NCBI GenBank assembly: GCA_030762175.1
Contig: CM060833.1
Span: 158,535,501-158,599,500 of the forward strand
Source of the DNA: Metallyticus violacea
Lineage: Eukaryota > Arthropoda > Insecta > Mantodea > Metallyticidae
Length of the DNA: 64,000 nt
Direction: 5' to 3'
A program made the position numbers and the translations under genes. This document shows, in pieces, positions 11,510-21,992 of this stretch (positions within the stretch are counted from its first letter, which is position 1; each line of letters starts with the position of its first letter). The notes beneath the pieces are model-generated. The model did not search any database and was not told where the DNA came from. It worked only from the letters and a program-made list of their open reading frames with translations.

Positions 11510-11699
11510 CTGTAACAAGTAACATGTCTTAGGAAAAAATGCGTTTGTGTGTCTAAACGTCTTGATACATCAAACACTTCACAAATAAATAATGACTTAC
11601 AGACAGAGCCTTCATGTATGCAACGTTAATTTCAATAACATTTTTGCTTAGAGAAATAAGCTATAGTTGTATGCTTTATTAGTTTGGTTTATCAGTATA

Positions 11700-13006
11700 C
11701 GAGGGTAAATCCATTAAGTTTCCGGCCTAACCAATTTCTAGATATGATAAGGACAAAAACTATATCTCACTTTTCAATACAGTTACCCTTTAATGCAACA
11801 CACTTTTCACATCTTCGAATTAACATTTAAATCCACTCCCCAAAAATAGTCAGAAGTCTTGTGTGCAAAACGAATATACGAATCCATCACTTCTTCGTCA
11901 CATTTAAATTTCCTTCCTCGAAAATACTCCTTCAGTTTTGAGAAGAGTAAATTTTACTGGGAGTTAAATCTGGACTGTATCGTGGGTGGTCGATCTCCTT
12001 GAAACCACATTTCTTCACAACTTCCTTTGCAACAAGAGCTGTGTGCACAGGCGCGGTGCCGTGAAGAAGGCGCACACCACCTAGGTGCTTTCCTCGCCTT
12101 TTCTGTTTGATGGAAGCACGTAGTTTGTGCAGTAGGCCAGCATAGTACTCCCCATTTACTGTCATGTTCTTCATTTACCTTGAAGTCAATGAAGAGTATT
12201 CCTTCACAGTCCCAAAAGATTGTGACCATGATCTTCTTGGTTGACTGAGTGACCTTGGCCTTTAGAGGCGGTGCTTCGTCAGGTTTACACCACTCCATTG
12301 ATTCTCTTTTGGACAAGTGATGAATCACAGTAGAGGACCATAGTTTCATCTCCTGTAACAATGGTTTGCAAAACGTCTCTTTCTCATTGCCACGGCAGAA
12401 CTCCAAAAATGCCTGACAACAGATGACTCGTTGCTGCTTTTGGACAGAGGAAAGAAGTCTAGGCACCCATCTGGCACTAACCTTATTCATATTTAAATGT
12501 TCATGAATAATTCGAAGGACTGTTGTATTAGAAATGCCCAACCTTGCTGCCATTTCTGTAACTTTGAGCCGCCGGTATGCCATAATCTCTCCTTCCACAA
12601 GAGCGATGTTTTCAGGAGTGAGCACCTCAAGGGCTGACCTGCACGTTCTTCGTCTTCAATGCCTTCTCGACCTATCCGAAAATTTTTGGCCCATTCTTTT
12701 ACGGTAGAATATGAGGGGAATGCTTTCCAATATGCACAATCCAATCACTGTTTAATTTCATTTGGAGTAACTACTACTTTTGTGAAGAACTTAATAACAG
12801 GCCGATACTCCCTTTTGAACATGTCACAATCTTCTACACATAGCCTTCTTTATACAACTATATCTGAACAACCGAACTCAGAGCGGAGCGGAGGTTACAG
12901 CTGCAATTATTTACTTAGCATAGGTATAAGGAATGACACCAGTTAAGAATTTTGAGAAGGCGATAATTTTTATCTGCGAGGCCGGAATCTTATGAACCTA
13001 TCCTCG
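11700..13006 (-). mobile_element. Mariner element, copy M1
   Basis: About 1.31 kb, flanked by TA dinucleotides (11698-11699 and 13007-13008). The imperfect terminal inverted repeats begin CGAGGGTAAATCCATTAAGT on the left and CGAGGATAGGTTCATAAGAT on the right complement, then share TTCCGGCCT. Encodes a broken transposase on the minus strand. Sits in intron 1 in the same orientation as the host gene. The same family occurs at 16985, 40299 and 52823. Confidence 0.9.
11783..12822 (-). pseudogene. Mariner (DD34D-type) transposase, M1
   Basis: The ATG at 12822 gives a start like MFKREYRPVIKFFTKVVVTP; a TGA follows at LTPNEIKQ*. Later pieces are EGIEDEERAGQPL, LGISNTTVLRIIHEHLNMNK (helix-turn-helix) and WVPRLLSSVQKQQRVICCQA. 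The second catalytic motif HDNAP is mutated to HGTAP, and the final PSDYFLF Asp is replaced (PSKI). Two of three catalytic acidic residues are therefore lost. Stop expected at 11785-11783 after CCIKG. Frames shift several times. Confidence 0.88.
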
Positions 13007-13019
13007 TAGGTATTCAGCG

Positions 13020-13480
13020 TAAGGTATGAAATATTTCGCATATCCGGAGAGATCCTTTTCTGTTAAAATTGTATGTACGATGTTTTTGAATTTCTATTGC
13101 TTCCCGGTTTAGCCGGGAATAAGGTTTTCGATGGCGCCCTTAAAATATACCTTGTATGCACCACCGTGAAAAGTGTGACCAGCGATCGCTGATTTGTCTG
13201 TGAGGCCCTGAGGGCAGTTTCTCTTCTGTCTCTCAATTGTGATTATATGTACTTTGCGGTGACAATACAAAGTTCCCTGTGGACCGGGGGTATTCTTGGC
13301 TTATCCTTTTACTTTTCGACATATAGATGGTTTTGATATACTCCTTCTGCAGCATTTTGCCAATTCGACCATAGAGCTCTTCACCCTTGGAGCAGCATCT
13401 ACACCGCTCAGAGCGAGAACAGCAGATAAAAAGAGGAACGGCTTACTTACCCCAGACTAAAACATAAAGATGTTCAGGCT
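13020..13480 (-). mobile_element. Penelope-like retroelement, C-terminal fragment
   Basis: Reading the minus strand gives GRIGKMLQKEYIKTIYMSKS, matching the Penelope segment KIGKxLxKxxIKTVFxPxxK that precedes the GIY-YIG endonuclease. This is followed after a frame change by GTLYCHRKVHII (remnant of the C-x-C-x-KVYIGxT core) and GLTDKSAIAGHTFHGGAYKV (the EKSAVAEHxxxxGH segment). Short, frameshifted and cut close to the end of mariner M1. Identification by motif order. Confidence 0.6.
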
Positions 13481-13949
13481 GGGGTTAATGATTATTGGAA
13501 GACGATTTGATGTGATAATGGTAGCGGTTTAATGTGGATAGTTCTAGATTCCTCTGTAGTGTGACGAGTGCATCTGATATCCAGGGTGGTCCTAAGTACA
13601 GACATATACTGAGAACCAACTGAGGCATCAGCATGCCCATACAGCTAACTATTTAATAATATTATTTAACATAAAGTGCTTCTTGAATTTAGCTTTGAAT
13701 TTTTACCCAAACGAAAATGGAATGGTTGAATGGATTAATACTGTCGTTATCCGAAGATCAGGTGGGCACCTTGAATCTCGGTTTCGGTCTAGTGTGGCAA
13801 TCGTAATTCCGAGGGAGTGGATCAAAACACTTTCATATAATGGAAAATTGCCGTAAAATTTTGTTACCTGGCGGCTAACTTCATCCGCTGTATTTGGAAG
13901 AGAAGAGGCATTGTGCAGTAGTCTGGTCAGAAAGTAGCAATTAGAAATC

Positions 13950-14199
13950 TAGTTCTCATTACATATGTAGTCAATTATCCGCTACCAAGCCCCAGTTTTG
14001 CAACCATACAACATGATGAGAACCTATAAGCCTTGAAACGTGTAGCTTTAAGTGGACAAGTATAGGGAACACTGGGGACAACTGGCTAACCGCTCCCCGA
14101 ACCCTGTGAGCAGTTTTAATGATGTGTCCATGAAAGGCTAGTCCTTTATTCAACTGAAATCAAATAAGTAAGAAATATTTCCCACTGGATCCTTTGTTG

Positions 14200-14262
<63 letters not shown>

Positions 14263-15350
14263 CGTTTGCGGGTTTAAAATATTTGTTGAAAATGATTGCA
14301 TGGCTCTTCGCAGATTGATTGACTTTTTCCAACGACCGCATAACCTTGCGATTAGGTGTATTTGTCTTTGTATTGGGATAATGTCTCCTGTTTGTTTTGA
14401 AGAGCAGAATCTCATCAGTCTATTGGGTTGTGTTAATGTCTGGTGCTTGTGAAAAGTCTGTCATGTAAATGTGGGGATAGTTCATAGCTCTTAAATACTC
14501 CGCCTCGTAAGGGTTTGATTTTCGCGCTGTTTACCGCCATTGTAGTTTGGAACATATGGCGTTTGAAGTAGAAGCGTAGTTGTGTGTATTTTTTGGAAGC
14601 ATATGGGAGATGAGCTTATGAAGCAGCCCGGCGTGTGCCTGGTCGTAGAGAAGGCCTTCTCAATATCAAAAGACACTGCAGAGGTGAAGGCCTTGTCCTG
14701 ACAACCGAAGGATTCAGCCTTCACCACATGTAGCAGTTATTGGATAGTTGAGTGCCCAGGGCGAAATCCAAGTTAATGGAGAAGGTTGACATGAATTTTT
14801 TTTCCGTAGAGGATTAGGACGGGCAGGAATGAGTCTTAAAGAAGATTAATGGGTCGGTAACTGAATGAGTCTTTACCAGGTTTCATGTGCACATCACACG
14901 GGCCTCTATCCACTCGCTTGAGAAGTGACCTAAGGTAGTTTTACATGGAAGTTGCGAAACACTGGGGTGTCAAACGTCCGGTCCAGCAGCAATTTTACGA
15001 TTGAGACGCTGGAGTGCGCCCGGGGGTCGTCTTTACGCCTAGACAGACGTTCCAGGTAGTCGAGGAGAGTTTTTAATTTGACTTATAGATCATAAACCAG
15101 GCCTTTGGTGCTATCGAAGGGGTAGCAGCTTTTGTTGCCCATGGAGGTTTTTAGCGATCCTCCATATGTTCCCATCAAGATTCTGTCTAGCCATGGTTTC
15201 CTTTCAAGCTACCCTTTGAAATCGCAAAGTGAGATGCGGACCTCTCGGCGCAAACACCTTACGGGTCTTCGGTGATGTGCATGCAATGCCGCTGGTAGAG
15301 TGCGGTATGCCCAGGATCAGCGTATTAAAACCTCGAAATCTAGAGGGATA
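13950..15350 (-). mobile_element. Non-LTR retrotransposon relic, Jockey/R1-like reverse transcriptase
   Basis: Minus-strand RT pieces in the correct order. WRIAKNLHGQQKLLPL is at about 15110-15160. KPGKDSFSYRPINLL (RT fingers, about 14880-14830) is followed by SFDIEKAFSTT (motif A, FxDIEKAFD with the second Asp changed) near 14670. The thumb-like KGLAFHGHIIKTAHRVRGAV comes near 14150-14090, where the family usually has HIxxxxxRARGVRGAL. Frameshifts and stops throughout; motif C (YADD) is not visible. A TG microsatellite has expanded between motif A and the thumb. Clade assignment is tentative. Confidence 0.65.
14202..14259. repeat. (TG)n microsatellite
   Basis: About 29 uninterrupted TG units, lying inside the retrotransposon relic. 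Confidence 0.97.
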
Positions 15351-15501
15351 ACCTCTGGGTGGTACTGATCGTAACGTTGTGAATCATTCGAGTGACCGCG
15401 AGGGAGAAGGATGAAACTACTATCACTAAGAATGAGATGTCAGTGATTCAGGGGCTTGGAGGGATAATCGCTGATGCACTCCAACACGCACTTCCAGTCT
15501 C

Positions 15502-15807
15502 TTTTTTTTTTTTTTTTTGAATGATTTATTTATGGACGCTCTTTAACAGCTCAGGTCATCAGCGTCCCATTCAACTCAGGGCGTGAAACGGCCGACAAAT
15601 TTTGCTCAGAGGCCTCTCTTTCAGGCTTTGGTTCTTTTTCGTGCCGTAAATGTACGACACGGGACCCACGGTTTTACTTCCCTTCCGAAGGAAGCCATAC
15701 TTAGGATTTTTACGCCCCGAAAAAATCCATCGGTCCTGGCCGGGTTCGAACCCGCGATCTTGGGTTTAGCAGGCAAGTATGGTAACCATTACACCACCAG
15801 GACCGAC
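15502..15807 (-). repeat. SINE-A, full length, with 11-bp target duplication
   Basis: Reverse orientation with an oligo-T run (complement of the A tail) at 15502-15518. The tRNA-like head ends CACCACCAGGACCGAC, with an intact-looking box B GGTTCGAACCC. Flanked by direct repeats CTTCCAGTCTC at 15491-15501 and 15809-15819, the signature of LINE-mediated insertion. Close to the consensus of other copies, so relatively young. Confidence 0.95.
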
Positions 15808-15819
15808 TCTTCCAGTCTC

Positions 15820-16559
15820 GTGGGTGAGACCTGTAACATGGTGACTGGTAACCCTAGTATTGATTTCTACCAACACGGGATTGTGGTTGGAATGTAATAC
15901 GTTGAGAGGGAGGTAATGTGGGTATTGTTTGAATTTCGGTATTTTAATATTTGAAAATAATGACGTGAGAAAATATAAATGTCATATCAGTGGCGATTTA
16001 TAGGTTAAATGTAACCTATGACAGAAACATACTTACAAATGAACTAATTAAACAGCTGATAATATAGCACATAACTGAAGTGAAAAGCTTCATGCCTATA
16101 TATTAATATAAAACAATCTTAATATCTTGTATAATATATTTTATTTCTTAATAAAGTGCAACGTGTTTATATTCAGGCATAGTACTTATGTTTTACACAA
16201 ATCAGATAATGGTTAGTAAATACAAGTTATATAAATGTCCAAGGCCAGTATACTAAAACTAGATGTAAGAGGTGACGCTGGTGTTGCAGTAATTTTATTT
16301 AAAACATGTCTACTAGGGAGCAGGGTTGGCAAATTTAAATGTAACATTTTAACTAAATTAGGTGATATAACAATTCAAGGTATGAAAATGCTGAAGGGCT
16401 TACGTTACTGTATTATGTTCGATGTCTGTGATTTAGACTTGTGCTATTTTTTGTGGAATTGACTAAAAATCGTAGTTAGTCTGTTCCAACTAAACGGTCA
16501 AATTTATTTGATAAAAAGAGAGGACAGTTAGTGAGATAACGAACACAAATGTGGCTTAC
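15820..16559 (-). other. Intron 1, 5' end region
   Basis: AT-rich, no repeat recognised. A 75-codon plus-strand open frame at 16235-16462 lies antisense in the intron and has no motif I know. Confidence 0.5.
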
Positions 16560-16643
16560 CTGCCTGAAGAGTGGCGAGAAGGGTTTGCTTGTAGTCTTTT
16601 GTGGAACACTGTCTACCAGCACCTTGTCCTCAGGAGCTTCCAT
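16560..16643 (-). CDS. Tret1-like sugar transporter, coding exon 1 (start codon)
   Basis: ATG at 16643-16641 followed by MEAPEDKVLVDSVPQKTTSK and PFSPLFRQ, a hydrophilic cytoplasmic N-terminus of 28 residues. Donor CAG|GTAAGCC at 16559-16555; phase 0 joins exon 2 directly before helix 1. A TATCCTAG acceptor (AG at 16651-16650) precedes GTGACAATG, so the exon probably starts at 16649 with six bases of 5' UTR. At least one upstream noncoding exon is therefore required. The context ACAATGG is a reasonable insect start. No earlier in-frame ATG was found in the candidate upstream exon at 63993-63847. Confidence 0.85.
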
Positions 16644-16984
16644 TGTCACCTAGGATAAAACGCATTCCACTATAACACTCCTCCAATATGCATTTTGCAA
16701 TCAACTGATTTGCGAACTTATATACTGTTTTTCAGAGGGAATTCAGTTACACACGCCATCAGACAATGATTAGCATAGAAACACACTCTTGGCTAGAGTA
16801 AAAACCTCACTAAGGGTACTGGGAGTACAAAATCATTAAACAGAATCAGAGTGTTCTTCTGTTCAAACTTATTGCAGGTGCATACCTGATTCATACCTTT
16901 CAACTGCTTTCAATTAGACGTTAAAAACGCAAATTCAGCCTTAGCAAAGGGTGCGGGAAAAAATGGATGGGGTTTAGCTATGTA

Positions 16985-18260
16985 CAAGGGTAGGTCCATA
17001 AGTTTCCGGCCTAATTATTTTCTATGTATGATAAAAACAAATTCTATATTTTACTTTCCCATATAGTTACCCTTTATTGCAATATATTTCTCACATCTTT
17101 GATTAACATTTCAATCCCCTCCTAAAATAGTCAGAAATCTTGTCTGCAAAATAGGTATAAACAGCATCCATCACTTCTTCCTCACACTTAAATTTCCTTC
17201 CTCGAAGATCCTTCTTGAGTTTTGGGAAGAGAAAATAGTCACTGGGAGTTAGATCTGGGTGTAGGGTGGGCGATCGATCTCCATGAAGTCACATTTCTTC
17301 ACAGCTTCCTTTGCGACAAGAGCCTGTGTACACAGGCGCGTTGTCGTGAAGAAGGCGCACACCATCACTCAGCTTTCCTCGCCTTTTCTCTTTGATGAAA
17401 GCACGTAGTCTGTGCAGTAGGCCAGCATAGTACTCCCCTTTTACTGTGGTGTAGTATTCCTTTACAGTGCCAAAAAGTGTGGCCATGATGTTTTTGGTTG
17501 ACTGAGTGACCTTGGCCTTTAGAGACTGTGCTTCGTCAGGTTTACACCACTTACTCCATTGATTATCTTTTGGACAACGTACCATAGTAGAGGACCATAG
17601 TTTGATCTCCTGTAACAATGGTTTGCAGAACTTCTCTCTCTTTCTCGTTGTCACGGCAGGGCTCCAAAATGTCTGACAACAGATGACTCGTTGCTGCTTT
17701 TGGACTGAGGAAAGAAGTCTAGGTACCCATCTTGCACTAACCTTATTCATGTTTAAATGTTCATGAATAATTCGAAGGACTGTTGTAGTAGAAAAGTCCA
17801 ACTTTGCTGCTATTTCTGTAACTTTGAGCCGCCGGTCTTCCATAATTTCTCCTTCCATGAGAGCGATCTATGTTTTCAGGAGTGAGTACCTCCAAGGGCT
17901 GACCTGTACGTTCTTCGTCTTCAATGCCTTCTCGACCCATCCGAAAAAGTTTGGCCCATTCTTTTACGGTAATATATGAGGGGAATGCTTTCCAATATGC
18001 ACCATCCAATCGGTGTTTAATTTCATTTGGAGTAAGTTGTTCTTTTGTGAAGAACTTAATAACAGGCCGATACTCCATTTTGAACATGTCACAATCTTCT
18101 ACACATAGCCTTCTTTATGCAACTGTATCTGAACAACTGAACATATGGGAGCGGAAGTTAGAGATGCAATTATTTACTTAAAAGATATGACACCAGATAA
18201 GGGGTTTGTGAAGGCAATAATGCTTATCGGCGGGGCTGGAAACTTATGAACCTACCCTCG
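16985..18260 (-). mobile_element. Mariner element, copy M2
   Basis: TA-flanked (16983-16984, 18261-18262), 1.28 kb. The left end CAAGGGTAGGTCCATAAGTT and the complement of the right end CGAGGGTAGGTTCATAAGTT match almost perfectly, so the terminal repeats are the best preserved of the four copies. Same family and strand as M1. Confidence 0.93.
17067..18087 (-). pseudogene. Mariner (DD34D-type) transposase, M2
   Basis: Start MFKMEYRPVIKFFTKEQLTP at 18087. Then AKLFRMGREGIEDEERTGQP, TTTVLRIIHEHLNMNKVSAR (helix-turn-helix), WVPRLLSSVQKQQRVICCQT, LLHDNAPVYT (second catalytic Asp intact) and PDLTPSDYFLFPK (third Asp intact, near 17240). The first-Asp segment reads LLQEIKLWSS instead of TADETMVL, so it has decayed. 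At least three frame changes. Stop at 17069-17067. The best of the copies but not functional. Confidence 0.9.
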
Positions 18261-18340
18261 TACGTGTTTATGGAACATACATAAACAGTGCTGTCTATTT
18301 TTAATTGTGTTTTTGGAATATAGTTATCAAAAATTTTATT

Positions 18341-18411
18341 ATTTCATTTCATGTATCATCAATGTCCACGGCCTGTATTGCCTCTGTAGCAAAAACGGGC
18401 GTGAAACACTT
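18341..18411 (+). repeat. SINE-B tail-side fragment
   Basis: Complement of the segment GTGTTTMACGCCCGTTTTTG, CTACAGAGGCA and GACATTGATGATACATGAAA seen in the fuller SINE-B copies, here in the opposite orientation. No tRNA head. Confidence 0.7.
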
Positions 18412-19111
18412 AAAAAAAATACTGCTTTGTCTCTGTATTCATTATTTGCAGCATGGGAAAAGATTTTCAGACTAAAAGGGTAACCAGTTCAGTAGCTTTC
18501 CTTGGGAAAGTCTGACAAAGTTCTACCTCAGGTTAGGTCGCTACGGTTATGAGACCCAGAACCTCTTAAATATCAATAATTTTAAACAATTTATACTTAA
18601 AATGTCGACATCGCCTTAAAACCAGCTAAAACACAGGTAGAAAACATTATAGTAGAAAATAAGGATATGTGAATGATTTTATTGAACAAAATAATACGAA
18701 TATTAATACAAGAGATTACCGATCTACGTATAGGGCCAGGACCCATTAGGGCGGCTGGACACCATGGCCCATACGCCGGCGTATAGCTGACTGCACGTAA
18801 TTTAGAGTCATTATCATTTAAACTGTAGCACTGTCTGTGCAAAATCAACTTTTGGAACGGAATATTTCCCTTCGCACATCAAGAATCTCCCTGGTAATCA
18901 TGATGGCTAGAGTTAAAGGGGATTCTTATAAAAATTGCAAAATATTGTACATAGATGAAATTGAGAGGATAAGGGTTACTCCAAAACCGCATGGCCATGA
19001 GTATGGTATATTTTGATCAAACATATATTGTGTATTTCTAATCTTTTGTTATATTCTTTTAGGTTGGACTTTCTTGAAAGTATTGTTACAAGGTACGAGA
19101 GGAAATGGTTT
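18412..19111. other. Unannotated intronic sequence
   Basis: No repeat or reading frame recognised between the SINE-B fragment and the TA microsatellite. Confidence 0.4.
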
Positions 19112-19113
19112 TA

Positions 19114-19189
<76 letters not shown>
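19112..19189. repeat. (TA)n microsatellite
   Basis: About 38 TA units with one ACA interruption near 19131. Confidence 0.97.
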
Positions 19190-19190
<1 letters not shown>

Positions 19191-19219
19191 TTAATGGGGA
19201 GATGTTATCACCACCCTAG

Positions 19220-19492
19220 TCATAACCTCTTACCCAGCATTCCCCTCCTGCAATAAACACAGTGACTCGGAAGTAAACATTGTGTATCCTTAAGTCTTTT
19301 TTCTTGTATGTCGAACAAAGGACCCCTTGACTGCTTTTCCCCCTCAGCAAAAATAACACGCAATCTCTTTTCAAAATAGTACAAGTTACGGTATGTCCTT
19401 TTGTTCAAAAGCTCAGGAAAATTCATTCTTAGGTCAACGACGTGGGCGTTATCACACGCTACCAAGCCAAGACGCGCGAAACGAAAAGGCAA
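19220..19492 (-). CDS. Unrecognised 90-codon open frame
   Basis: Begins MPFRFARLGLVACDNAHVVD and continues with a charged, protein-like composition (EKRLRVIFAEGEKQSRG, DIQEKRLKDT). I recognise no family. Surrounded by repeats and lacking visible splice or promoter context, it could be a piece of an unknown transposon or chance. Reported only because its composition is less AT-biased than neighbouring frames. Confidence 0.2.
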   Translation of the reverse strand: MPFRFARLGLVACDNAHVVDLRMNFPELLNKRTYRNLYYFEKRLRVIFAEGEKQSRGPLFDIQEKRLKDTQCLLPSHCVYCRRGMLGKRL

Positions 19493-19597
19493 TAAGAAAA
19501 GTCTTTAATGTATTTGCGAAATGGACAGCCAATACAGTTGTAGGAGGTTAATTAAGATACTAAAATTACTAGATCCAGACTCTAAAGGCATCGTGGT

Positions 19598-19887
19598 TTT
19601 TTTTTTTTTGACTTATTTATTTATGGACGCTCTTTAACATCTCATGTCGTCAGCGTCCCATTCAACTCAGGGCGTGAAACGGCCGACAAATTTTGTTCAG
19701 AGGTCTCTCTTTCAGGCTTGAGGTTCTTTTTCGTGCCGTAAATGTACGACACGGAACCCACGGCTTTATTTCCCTTCCGAAGGAAGCCATACTTAGGCTT
19801 TTTACGCCCGAAAAAATCCATCGGGTTCGAATCCGGGATCTTGGGTATAGGAGGCAAGTATGGTAACCACTACACCACCAGGACCAA
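19598..19887 (-). repeat. SINE-A with extended 5' flank
   Basis: Near-complete SINE-A in reverse orientation, with an oligo-T tail complement and a CACCACCAGGACCAA head. The expected direct repeat is not next to the head. Instead GGCATCGTGGT at 19587-19597 recurs at 20087-20097, 199 bp beyond the head (after 19888-20086). The unit that inserted therefore appears to be SINE plus about 200 bp of AT-rich 5' sequence. Confidence 0.88.
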
Positions 19888-20086
19888 TATTTATAATAAA
19901 TAAAAACAAAATAAAAAATAATATATTCTGAATTAAAAATCCCACTCTTTTCATAAAACATAAAGGAGTTAAAAACAATACAAAAAAAATATAAACTAAC
20001 TCGCAATTATTAAAATCATTTATATCCATAAAGGACCTTTACGATTCACTTCTTATGAACAAACCTTTACGAAAAATTCTACTAAT
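19888..20086 (-). other. Putative 5'-transduced flank carried by SINE-A
   Basis: AT-rich sequence between the SINE head and the distal copy of the 11-bp duplication (GGCATCGTGGT, also matching one base further each side loosely). No similarity to other parts of the window noticed. Interpretation as co-mobilised flank is inference from the duplication positions. Confidence 0.5.
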
Positions 20087-20097
20087 GGCATCGTGGT

Positions 20098-20893
20098 GAC
20101 CGAAGGACCGATCGGGAACAAAATTACCAGGAATAACCGGAACGAGACAGTTTTTAGTTGATTTTCGGCAAAGGAGAGCAATAGTGAAAATTGCCGTGAG
20201 ATTTTTTTAGTTAATGTTCGGCCGTGACAGTTTTTGATATTCGGCAGAGGAAAGTTGCTATGACAGCAAAAGTACAGTGGAAAACGTGAATTACAGTAGT
20301 TCAGCAAAAATAGCGTTTATAGGAGTGTTCTGCAGCAGTGTCTAAGTGAATCGAAGTATAGAAGTATTGCCGAATCGGATGATTAAACATTGCGTTTCTC
20401 GGTCGGCGGGAAACTGACTGACTTTCCCTTACGATAACTGTATTACCTTACCGAGGAGAATACAGACAGATACATCTCGGTGTAAGCGAACTTTGATCAT
20501 GTCAACACAAGACTCCTAACCCCGCTTTATTGTGACGTCATAACAGTTAAGGCTTCCTTTCGACGATCTTCATAAACTAATATTTGTTCTGAGGTAAATG
20601 AGCAGAAAATAAAACTCTTTGGTGAACTTTGCGAACTCTGCCTTATTTGAAGTCATGATACCATTCCAATCGCTCCATCCTTGAAGCGTTTTTACGCTCC
20701 AAAAAGCACAATCTTACCGAGTCTTCATAAGAGAGGGAAAAGGAGAAGAGGACATGACATCACATTACTGTCCAAGCAGAGAGAGGGAAATAAGAGGAAG
20801 AAATCGAAACTGCAAGGACCAGGTCGTCCAAATCAAACTACCAAATCAATTGTCAACATCTAGACTTCCTCATCTCCCGCACTCATCTAAATA
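20098..20893. other. Unannotated intronic sequence
   Basis: Moderate GC, with two loosely similar segments (GACAGTTTTTAGTTGATTTT CGGC and GACAGTTTTTGATATTCGGC) at about 20148 and 20225. A 60-codon basic plus-strand open frame at 20681-20863 is unrecognised. Confidence 0.35.
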
Positions 20894-21013
20894 GGAGCAG
20901 TCCATTAATTCCCGGACTAGCTTAAGGGGTTAAGGAACCCGCTAATCTCCCTCCCTATAGTGCCTCAACCTTGGCGTTAACTTAACCCTTAAACTTCATA
21001 ATTAAACTGCTCC
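20894..21013. mobile_element. Possible small MITE (about 120 bp)
   Basis: The left end GGAGCAGTCCATTAATTCCC and the complement of the right end GGAGCAGTTTAATTATGAAG are imperfect inverted repeats, followed by similar GGGGTTAAGG / GGGTTAAG blocks further in. No coding capacity and no clear target duplication. Confidence 0.4.
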
Positions 21014-21992
21014 ATTTTTCTATACCAGATTCAAATTGGGGAACTACAAAAGAGGCTTAAACGCACATAAACTTTGGCTTAAAAATGTATACGTTTTGAA
21101 GTACAGTAAAAAAATTTCTGAGTGCTGATTGTGTATTCAAAACTGCTCCTTCAGTGGCTGCTAATTAATTTATTTGTCACTGAATTATTTACTTAAAAAC
21201 ATCTTGTGAAAGCGGAATTAGATAATCTCGCATGCTTAGTATATTTATATAGATGGATATCAAATACCGCTGTGACTTATGTTAAACGAAAAGGAGGAAG
21301 AATTATGTAAACCTGAGATATTCCTTTTTTAACATAAGGATATCTTCATAGTATTTAAAGATTAGAAAAGCATTTTCAGCGAGAGCACAGTTTTTATATT
21401 AATGCGCTACTTAAAACAAATTCTTCAGTTTTAAACACGAGTACTTACAAAGTAGCACCAAAGGCAAAGCAGTTTCTTTAGAAGTTTGAACAACGAATGT
21501 GATAAGAGATGGAATGGAGAAGAAAAATTTAAAATGTTGATTTGTAATAAAGTATGAAGATAAAGTACAACTCTAAACTGCAATGTCAAAAGAGGGGAAT
21601 GAAAACAATAGGCCTGGAAATTATAACATTCGGAGCTATGTTTGAAAACACCTTTCAGAAGAAAGAAAGACAGAAAAAATATCTTATTCGATGAAATATG
21701 GTCACTCTTACATGAGTAAAACATACTACATCGTAACTAATTTTACATCTAGATTAGTGTTCCGTCAAAAAAGAATAAACATATTTTTATTAAAATGAAA
21801 AATATATTCAAATATGCACAGTAAACATTTATTCGGTTATTTTTATTTACACAAGATGAGCTAAAACGTAATATAAAGTGGAATATTTAAGTGTTTATTC
21901 AATAATTTCAGTATTTAGTTATTTTGGTGCAAAATATGCATACAAACACCTCTAATTCTTAATCTTAACTATAAATCATGTAGATATAATAA
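21014..21992. other. Unannotated intronic sequence
   Basis: AT-rich; nothing recognised. Confidence 0.4.

Noticed and set aside
14146..14415. Open frame with a long Thr-His run
   Set aside because: The run is a translated TG/CA microsatellite; flanking residues belong to the retrotransposon relic.
19013..19256. Open frames rich in Ile-Tyr
   Set aside because: Translation of the TA microsatellite.
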